64,000 nt of DNA. Source: Theristus sp. LFF4_11 (lineage: Eukaryota; Nematoda; Chromadorea; Monhysterida; Xyalidae). The position numbers and the translations under genes were made by a program. The notes under the pieces are model-generated. The model made no database searches, was not told the origin of the DNA, and was given only the letters and a program-made list of their open reading frames with translations. Each line of letters opens with the position of its first letter. Positions within the stretch are counted from its first letter, which is position 1. Positions 57,001-64,000 of the stretch are shown here, piece after piece. The stretch spans positions 1-64,000 of the forward strand of contig JASANC010004977.1 in the NCBI GenBank assembly GCA_030248135.1, read 5' to 3'.

Positions 57001-60000
57001 AGTAAACAGTGTGTGCTTGCGTGCGAATGCGCTTCGGCTAATTAGCGGTATTCAGTCTCATTAACTATTCAATAGCAATAAACATGAAAAACTTCCGATT
57101 TTTGCCGCATGAGCACACTACTTTCGTTTCTGTGACCGGTGTCAACAAGTTTTCAGTAACGTGATGTTTCCTGTGTACGTGTTCTTCTCAGGCATATTCA
57201 GTTTTCAGTCACTGAAATTTATATAACCCAATGAACCGAATACCGCTCAAAGATTTTCTGATATAACATTTCCCAACATGTGAACTGTAAACCACATTTA
57301 AAATGATTATCAATCAATAAAACATGACGTTTTTCCGCCGCAGGTCTACGAAGCCTGGAGTCACAGCCATCAAGCAGCAACACCGCAGCAAACGCGCGAA
57401 GCACAGCAGAGTTGCAGTTGAAAATTGAGAATTTGGAACAACAACTGTTGCAACTCGCACAGCTTTATAGCTCTGAAAGGCCACGACTCTCAAACGTCGG
57501 CTTGCAAGTTGGTTTGCGTTGTTAAAACATTTTGCGTTTACTGCTTTTCAAATGCATTCTGGTCTATTATTTTTACAACTGTTTTTGAAAGCACAAACTT
57601 TCACAAATTCTTCAGTCCACCACAATCATATGATGTTGTTGCATTATTTTCAGGCAGTAGTCATTCAAAATACCATGGCGACTGAGACCGAACCCGCGGG
57701 CCAGCAGCACCCAGCCAATAAAGTTTCTGATCAGAGCACCGATATCAGACACGACTTGTTGGCGTTCGATGAATCCCCCCGTTTCTCGGAGTTTAGCACC
57801 ACCAGCGGTAGCGCTCCGGACTCGGAACGGATTGTTCGAACAGCTGAAAACGTTGCGGATGTGGCTATACACACAGCTGAGGTGTCCGAGTACGCTGAAG
57901 ATGTGGCCGAATGCACAATATCAGAAGCTCTGAATGCAAATCTTGTTGGTGTTGCTGAACGGGTGGAGTCCAATGAATACCGTAAAAGTACAGCATCAGC
58001 GGGTATTGAAGATGACGAATTTGAAATCGCCTATCTAAAAACGGTTGACATATCAGCAGCTGGTAATATTCAGCAGAATAGACAGTATTCGAACGGTGAT
58101 CATTGCGCAAAATCAGCCAGCTTCTTTTCGTGGACCATTGATGATGCGGACGCAAGATTCGACGAAAACCACAATTTCGATCAGTCAACATCATCTTTCG
58201 GAGCAAATGATAATCGTCTGACACAGTCGTACGCCGGTGAAAGAACTGCAGCAGCACAATTTCCCGATGATCAGCAATGTTCTTCATCTCAGTTGCATCA
58301 ATCTCAGCCAGAGGCTGCAATGCGCAGGCGTCGCCTGAAACTGGACTTGAACTCCTTGGTTGGCCGACTGTATCCGAGCGAGAAACTGTCCAGTGAATCT
58401 CGTCCGAAGTTCGCGTTTCTAAGACGTGGAGAAGGCCAAATCAACGTTGAACAGGAAGCGATTGACAATCGTAATTTAAGCCAACCGGATCAACAGTCAC
58501 TGACGATCAGCGAGCAGCAGGCGTCGTCTCGAGACGCGGCTTCGATGGCGTACTTTGTGCGATTTGACCCGATAGCGCCGAGTCAAACAACAACGGCGAG
58601 GTCATCTCTGAGGTAGTGTATTATCGATTCTTTTTTGATTCTGCGACTCAATGCGTGTGCAGATGCGAAAAAGAAACTAGTTTCAATTTTTATGTGGCAA
58701 TTCAAAAACGCCTAAGTGACTCGGACTTATTTAGGGGACTCGAATCACTTTGTCAATTTTGCAATTCCCGCGTCATGCATGAAACTGTTTATCTTTCTAT
58801 GCGCGCATTGAGTCGCGGGACCAAAATAAAAGATCATAGTCATTTTTCATTGTGCGCTAACTTTAATCAATCGTGGCATGATCGAAATTCTTGTTATTTA
58901 GGTCAAATGCATCGCTGGACGAGACTGGTCGGACCGCTGTGAAACCGGAGAAACTCCGCCGAGAAATACGTGCGCGCGCGGAGCAGCAACGATTCAGACG
59001 TGACTCGGGCAGCTCGGAAAACTCACTGGAACGATCGTCACGTGAACTACAAGCGTATAAAAAAGCGGTTCGACAGCAGAAAGCGAGGATGGACGGGAGT
59101 CTCGCGTCGCAAATCCGCGACACACGACCGTCAGATGAGCAGGTTCTAAGCTCGCGTCACGATTAATCTTCAAAGTATTGCCTTTTTTGTTCTTTCTGAC
59201 CATGCGACTGTTCACTGTTTCAGCAGGATCGAGTTAGCAGTGTGGCGAGCGGTGAGAGTAATCCATCGCGATTAAACAGCGAATGCGAGGAAGAATCAGG
59301 TTCGTAGAATTTTTTGGCCTCTGAGAGTCTGCAAAATCAAGCACACTATTTTTGCAAAAAATCAAAAACTTCGAAATCGTCAAATTTTTCTGTCTCTTTC
59401 GTTCTTATAGGCTTAGCACCAACGATGTCACCACTAAGCAGTAGCAGTGCTGCAACCACGATGCGCCAGTCGTCGACAAACGACGTCGACAGTCGAGTCG
59501 CCAGCAGCCACGAGCAGTTTAATAGCAACGAACCAACCACTTACAGTAACTCCGTTGATGAACGGCTAACGCATCCCTCAGTGCCGGCTGCGATGCTGTC
59601 GCGACAACATAAGCCAGACGAAAATGCCAACAACAAACTACAGGCCGAATCAGCGGACAGTCTTCTATCGGGCGGCAGCGTAACGCAGCCGAGTTCGGAT
59701 TCGAATGAATCAAAAAAACGAGTCAATGCCGCGGATGAGCCTACTTCGGTGAATGGTCCCACTCTGCAGTCGCCGGATTTGGGAGTCTACGAAATGAATA
59801 ACACCACTACAGAAGCCCTTGATGACGTTGCGATTGAAAAACAAGAAACTGGCACAGAGAAGGTAAATTGTCTTCCTGCGTACTATTATCATCTTAATAA
59901 ACTTATTTTTTTTCTTGTGGCTGAAAACGTTTCAAAATAAACACAGCTGATTTCAGGATGACGTGTCGATTTCAACCATTCATTCGGATACCAGCTTAAC

Positions 60001-63000
60001 ACGTGCCGACTCACCAAGTCGACAAGCTGAAGTGGTAGCTAGAGTGCAACAGTTGCAGGACTGGTCGACGACATGTGTGACGATTATTGGTTCTCAAACT
60101 TTGCTGATTCAAGCTGAGCCCTGTGAAACGCATGATCATGCTGATGAACACCTGCACCAACAGTTCGAACCAGACGACACGATACTCAACTTGTATACTG
60201 TGGGTTTCAGTGAAATTGGCGGACCAACCGTTGAGGAAATAACCGACGATAATAATAGCGATTTGTCAGCCGAAAATACTGTCGAATTTAGTACGACTGC
60301 GCAATGTTCAGATGATGAGACGGGTTCCAGTGGCAAAGAGGATTCCCAACATTCTGAAGATGACCAGGAAGAAATCTTCGATTCTGAATTGAACATCCGT
60401 AAAGAAGCTGCCACTGCGAAATTCATTGATGATCGTTTTCAATCACCAACAAACGCATCCAACCGTGCGTTCGTTTCATTCAATCATGAACTAGAGAAGC
60501 ACAATCAAGACGCTAGCGTAACAGCGGAAATGCACGACAAAAACCGGCAGAGGTCAAAGATATCGCAATTGTTTCCATTGACGAACAACAACGAAACTGA
60601 CGATGACTACGTGGACTATGACGATAACACTGCTACAACGTCCGAAGCCATTCAACAACAACGCGACAATCCAGAAGCAAGCGTTGTTCGTAGCGGTCAA
60701 TACATTGCAAATAACGCAATGCCCTCGTTATCAGATCAATCAGATGACGACAACGAGCCGAAAGAAATGACAAAATTGTCCGGTAATGCTGAACTGATGA
60801 CTTCGATTGGCCGAAATAACGGTTTTGAGAAATTGTACAACATGCTACTTTCGGACAATCAAGCCAGTCTTCCCGGTACAAATGGATCAGCGGATGAAGA
60901 CATATTGAATGTGACAATGATCGACGGTGTGCCAACGGAGATTTCGATGACGCCGAAATCGGTGACACCAAGAGACACCGGCTATCCATCCACTTCAACA
61001 GAGTCGTCAACGTCGAGTGCCAGCAGTTGCAGCTCGGAATGCTCCGCGAATGCGTCGGTTCATACTACATCCGGTACCGGTGACTCTCCGGAAGCCGTCC
61101 GACGTTGCCGCTTATACATGTCAAAAGCGTTCAGCCTAGATTTGTCCTGGGACTCGGCGCGACACGCGGTGCCGCTGCGACGGTCGTGTTCGTTGCCGGA
61201 TCTAAGCAAGGCGGTGCTGCCGATCAGTGCGGCAGAGTTTTACGCGCTCAACGGGTTTTCGGGTGACCAAGATGACGGGTATAATGAGCATTGTGACGAA
61301 CGAAAAGCAAATGAGGAGACGCCGTCAACGTCGACGTTCAGTAGGTTTTCCGACCGGCCAATCTATGAAACGCAAGGATATTTGCAAAACCAGAATAAAA
61401 ATGAGTGGTTCGAAGACGACGAGGACGATTACGAGGGGAATTTTCTCGACTCGTCATGTTATGGTTAGCAGCTTTTTTGATTCAGTGTAATCAATTTAGG
61501 TCGAGTTATTGTGTTAATGTACATTTTTACGGATGCTTGTGGCATATACTATTGAACATTAGGATCCTTTCAAACCGCATTCAGATATTGACCATCGGAA
61601 CAAAGTGGTATCATGGAGCGACACTCGTGGGCAACCGCTTGAAGTCGGTCCGTCGCTGCCGCTTGGTGCCAGCGCGAGTCCATTGAAGCCAATCATTAAA
61701 TCGCCGCGATCCGCCGCCGGCACTAGTGAACTAAGCACCTCGACGGGCTCTGTGGAGCAGCAGAAATATTTAGCGGTACCCCCTGGCAATAGCAACAATT
61801 CAACAGAACGACATGGTCAACAACAACAGTCGGGGTCGAGCTTAATTGAAATCACTGTGAAACAAATCCAGAACGCATCGACACAAACCGTTGATCTTGA
61901 CACCACGGATCACCGACGCTCAAAATATGATTCCGTAGCGTCTGTCAGCAACGCGAGTATACAGACAAGCAACACAAGTGTGCAGCCGATGTACGTCGCG
62001 TCACCAGCGAGCACTGCCAGCTGGCAGACGTTCCAACGTTACAATGTTCGTCAATTGTTCAACGACTTGCAAATGTTGATCGACGAGCGCCACAAGGTGA
62101 GCGCTGTAATAAAGTTTTAAAGTTTGTTTGTTGAAACCTTTCACTTGTTTTTTCACAGAATATTAAGCACGCGAAACTTGTTATCAGGTTTGGTTGGAAA
62201 TCAAACACCCCATTTGTGACTAAGTATGTTTTTCTTGCCATTTCGAGCCCGTTTTTTTCGCAAGCCCTGCAGTCTGCAAAGAAACGTGACAGGTCTAAAC
62301 AAATACACTGTACTGTATTTGCTCTGTGGGCGTTATACGGTGTGTGTCATTGTTTCGTTCAACTGTGTGTCTGCAAATTTAAATGAATGCGAATGATTGT
62401 AAGTTCATTTTACAGCTTGACAAGTGCCTTCGACAGTACGGCCGGTCAGAATTAAGAGAGATGTGCGCACGACTAAGTGACAGCTCATACAACACGCAAC
62501 AGCAGTATCGTCAGACGTTGTACAGGACAAGATCCAGTTTAGACACTCGTATCAGTCAAGTGCTGTGGAAACTCAGTGAGACAACACTGGATGGCCTCTC
62601 GACAGTTGAACGCCATTGGCTGCTTGCGCAGGTACACTTAGGTATTAATATAACAATTGAAAAAACTTTTAAAATCCCAGAGTTGAATAAAAGATAGGTG
62701 ATGATTCATTCTTTGTCAGAAGTTTTTGGAAAACTCAAACTGTAAACATTCAGGTACAATCGGCAAGTCAAAACACGACGCCCGAGGTGACGCCGCGGCC
62801 ACTGGATTTGAGCGAACACACAACAACTGCATACGCTATCGGCCAACTTCACCAACCTGCGAAACCGCCACGTAGAACAGCTAAAGTAGAATACTCCAAT
62901 TCGTCGATTGCACGCGAACGTGCCAGAAAGCCGAACGAAGAACCGTTCGATATGACGATGGTTTCCAAGTACAACGATCGATTGGTGGACATGCGACGGG

Positions 63001-63321
63001 CGGTTGTCGCCGATAATAGGGATGCTGCACAAACCGTTAATAACCCAAGCGAATCGACATGCACAAACGAGCAAAAGGCTAACGTACGCACGGCACTTTG
63101 GGTGCACGGCCTGGAGAGCAGGGTGAGAAATTTTTTAACTGCGTTCACCGAAGACTTGCATGTGTTTGTGATGCATTCCAGTAAAGCATTATTGTAAAAA
63201 TATGCATGTGCTTATTAGGTGAGAATGTAACATTAAAATTTTTCAGACAATAACCGACGAGTTGTGTTTCACTTACGAGCATGGAACGGTGAAGAGTCAA
63301 CAGCCACGCTATTCGCCATAA
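45023..63321 (+). CDS. Kinesin-3-like motor protein with very long disordered tail
   Basis: Twenty-four phase-compatible exons (45023-45099, 45457-45535, 45896-45979, 46662-46781, 46910-46986, 47284-47384, 47813-47990, 48768-48865, 49085-49139, 49358-49425, 51820-51926, 52801-52950, 53869-53957, 54443-54717, 57344-57507, 57654-58612, 58902-59142, 59224-59299, 59411-59862, 59957-61463, 61585-62096, 62416-62631, 62754-63122, 63247-63321) sum to 6129 nt, 2042 residues. Motor (1-348): P-loop GQTGSGKT, SSRSH, LVDLAGSE, HINRSLATLGS. VRQHPRHGPYVHE and NSMLTWLLKDSLGG point to kinesin-3. A short neck coil (EQLRVIEELRAQI) follows, but no FHA, PH or PX domain. A second coil is near 530-560. The rest is Ser/Thr/Asp/Gln-rich, with TQT- and IQT-type motifs near 1752 and 1778. 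AATAAA lies about 45 bases after the stop. The motor is certain; continuity across the 2.6-kb intron after 54717 is less so. Confidence 0.8.
45118..45336. mobile_element. MITE family D with TGACGTCAT subtermini, copy 1
   Basis: The left end AAACGTGTCGCGCCGAAATG then ACGTCATGTGC is mirrored at the right by ATGACGTCATTTCGACATG then ACACGTTT. A second copy lies at 48206-48411. It is in kinesin intron 1. Confidence 0.7.
46000..46152 (+). repeat. Dispersed repeat J, copy 1
   Basis: Shared in the same orientation with 58688-58836: TTTATGTGGCAATTC, GTGACCCGG/GTGACTCGG, TTCCCGCGTCATGCATGAAA, then a terminal GTTGAGTC/ATTGAGTCGCG motif. Both copies are in introns of the kinesin gene. Confidence 0.65.
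46252..46280 (+). repeat. Poly-G run followed by T/G simple sequence
   Basis: About 28 consecutive Gs are followed to about 46370 by GTGTGTG, poly-T and similar simple sequence, directly after ACAGGGTGTCCCAGCTAG. It lies in kinesin intron 3. It is either true simple sequence at a transposon end or a sequencing artefact. Confidence 0.8.
47107..47255. mobile_element. Palindromic MITE, family A, in kinesin intron
   Basis: The left end CAGTCTCTAAATTATTAGC and right end TATAAATTAGAGTTCGACAG are inverse. TTGATTGGTGGGTGATC and GATCACCAACCAATCAG are the usual subterminal motifs. It lies just before kinesin exon 6. Confidence 0.68.
47507..47668 (+). mobile_element. tRNA-derived SINE copy 7
   Basis: It has AATGGTAGCGCGTTAGACTC, TGATCGAGCCCCGCCGAGG, AAACTCGATGGGCACCC and CCTGGCTGAAAACATCGCC. 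It shares the full body with copies 1, 4 and 6. It is in kinesin intron 6. Confidence 0.76.
48144..48492. mobile_element. MITE family C copy carrying a nested family D MITE
   Basis: The outer ends AAGGCCCGTTCATACTGACA and CGTCAGTATGAACGGGTCTT are inverse and match the family C copy at 5829-5970. The interior 48206-48411 is a family D element (AAACGTGTCCCACTGAAATG on the left, AATGACGTCATTTTAGTTTG on the right). It lies in kinesin intron 7. Confidence 0.68.
50545..50814 (-). mobile_element. MITE with TACGGTATGGCCGA ends, copy 2
   Basis: The left end TACAGTACGGCCGAATAA and the right end TTAATCGGCCATACCGTA are inverse. The interior matches 36556-36837 in reverse orientation. It lies in the long intron after kinesin exon 10. 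Confidence 0.72.
51388..51486 (+). repeat. Tandem duplication of a 45-bp unit
   Basis: CATTTGCTGCATGTTTTCGC followed by CTGGTGCAGGCTAAAACGAC and TCACT occurs twice, identically, 53 bp apart. It lies in the long intron after kinesin exon 10. Confidence 0.75.
53255..53714 (-). mobile_element. MITE with TACCGTATTACCCCC ends, copy 2
   Basis: It starts TACCGTATTACCCCCATTAA and ends GGGGGTAATACGGTA (last bases at 53714). The internal segment with GGAAACACATACCCAGCGAA-like sequence and CCAAATGGG is the inverse of the centre of the copy at 27606-28111. It is in the kinesin intron before exon 13. Confidence 0.78.
54762..54955. mobile_element. GTGTCCG inverted-repeat MITE
   Basis: TAGGTGTCCGGTGTCCTGTC on the left pairs with GACATTGGACACCTGCTTGG on the right. 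GTGTCCG-rich relatives occur at about 17690-17960, 19360-19490, 31785-31860 and 41925-42120, so this is a dispersed but diverged family. It is in the intron after kinesin exon 14. Confidence 0.58.
56709..56937 (+). CDS. Possible alternative first exon encoding a membrane segment
   Basis: An ATG opens 76 codons ending at a consensus GTAAGT donor in phase 1, the phase required by kinesin exon 15 at 57344. It encodes MSSVAAHQSGM, a Gln/His-rich stretch, then a hydrophobic segment ADILFTFISIGLLVMLG at the donor. It is GC-richer than the surrounding intron. No acceptor precedes it, so it would be a first exon. If used, it would give a motorless, membrane-anchored protein with the kinesin tail, or would mean that the tail is a separate gene. 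Only the phase, donor and composition support it. Confidence 0.35.
58688..58836 (+). repeat. Dispersed repeat J, copy 2
   Basis: About 75-80 percent similar by eye to 46000-46152, same orientation, with TTCCCGCGTCATGCATGAAA identical in both. It lies in the intron before kinesin exon 17. The terminal GCGCATTGAGTCGCG motif also occurs near 3917 and 10445, so J is dispersed beyond this gene. Confidence 0.65.
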
Positions 63322-63679
63322 AAAGTGAATGGATTGGAAAGACACGAACATGGAAGTGGACGATAAATAAAAGAAATGCTTTGGACAGAAACGTTGCGTT
63401 CAGTGAACGTCCGGCCGTTGCAGATTTTTACTTGCTCACATATATTCAACGAAATGAGTTAAAACACCGCAAACAAACATCTGTACAATATTATTACAAA
63501 TACTGCTCATTTTAACAAACTGTAATGCACATGTATTGCCTACTTGTCAGTGCTGTGGTATATTTGTATAATCTGCTGCGCATCCAGTGAAAATACAGTG
63601 CTTTACGTAAAAAAATCGTACCTGAATCAAGAATGAAAACAGCAACAACAACAAAAAATGTGCATGGCAATATTCAGTT

Positions 63680-64000
63680 TCATTCCATCGAATAGATATA
63701 ATCGTAATAGTCCGCTTCATCATAATCGTCGTCTGTTAACTCGTTAGTCGTAATTGTGGTTGTAGTTAGTGGTGTCGCGGTAAATGTAGTTGTTGTGGGC
63801 GTCGTCGTTGTGGTCAAGAACACTGCGCGACTAGGCGGCAGTGTCCGTGGCGACGTAAACGAGTGTCCATGACGACTGAATAGTGGCGTGAACGAGCCAC
63901 TGAGTTTGTTATTCGTCCGTATTGAAAACGAAAACTGCGGCGATTTCTGATTACGTGGCACGTGGCTCGGCCGATTCGTGCTTGATGATGAGGAACCGGA
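63680..64000 (-). CDS. 3' end of a Thr-rich protein with acidic Tyr tail
   Basis: A minus-strand frame is open from the window edge to a stop at 63680-63682, at least 106 codons. It begins in a Ser/Asn/Pro-rich part (SSSSSTNRPSH), passes FTPLFSRHGHSFTSPRTLPP, then a Thr/Pro run (TTTTTPTTTT), and ends DDDYDEADYYDYIYSME. Thr-rich mucin-like stalks and clustered Asp/Tyr (possible tyrosine sulfation) suggest a secreted or surface protein, but no domain is recognisable. It converges on the kinesin 3' end 360 bp away. Coding status is supported by the open frame and GC-rich, biased composition only. Confidence 0.4.
   Translation of the reverse strand, partial: SGSSSSSTNRPSHVPRNQKSPQFSFSIRTNNKLSGSFTPLFSRHGHSFTSPRTLPPSRAVFLTTTTTPTTTTFTATPLTTTTITTNELTDDDYDEADYYDYIYSME

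Overview
The window is nuclear DNA from an intron-rich invertebrate animal. Coding exons are GC-rich and sit in AT-rich introns and spacers. Acceptors are short and T-rich (TTTTCAG type) without long polypyrimidine tracts. The gene set includes a nine-domain chitin-binding protein, a BPI/LBP-type lipid-binding protein, spermine synthase, D-aspartate oxidase, an actin maturation protease, CDK5RAP3 and a kinesin. An ecdysozoan, perhaps a repeat-rich nematode, fits best; this is inference, because no rRNA or mitochondrial marker is present.

Layout: 163-1610 (+) is the 3' end of a CDK5RAP3 gene of the UFMylation system. 3570-15400 (-) is a 14-exon gene for a secreted or membrane-anchored protein with nine CBM14 chitin-binding domains. 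16154-22028 (-) is an 8-exon BPI/LBP/CETP-fold protein. 25147-26791 (-) is a small single-pass membrane protein with a roughly 690-bp alternating purine-pyrimidine satellite in its last intron. 28527-32698 (-) is spermine synthase, probably with a 9-nt micro-exon. 34040-36137 (+) is an ACTMAP/C19orf54-type actin maturation protease, divergent from spermine synthase. 37177-37860 (+) is a secreted, probably GPI-anchored, Cys-rich Ly6-like protein lying between two copies of a segmental duplication. 39189-42909 (-) is a D-aspartate/D-amino-acid oxidase ending in a peroxisomal AKL signal. 45023-63321 (+) is a kinesin-3-like gene whose 24 phase-compatible exons predict about 2042 residues, with a very long disordered tail. 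63680-64000 (-) is the 3' end of a Thr-rich, acidic-tailed protein running off the window.

Exon models were built by hand from splice-site consensus, reading phase and family motifs. For every complete gene the summed exon length is a multiple of three and no in-frame stop remains. Exact splice sites still need transcript data.

Non-coding DNA is crowded with non-autonomous mobile elements: one tRNA-derived SINE family (seven copies and a fragment), many small palindromic MITE families, and two related 1.1-1.2-kb elements with hAT-like 8-bp target duplications, each inserted inside the same MITE family. No operon-like clustering or shared pathway links the genes. The most unusual biological candidates are the giant-tailed kinesin, with a possible internal membrane-anchored start, and the nested transposon stack at 12.3-14.6 kb.
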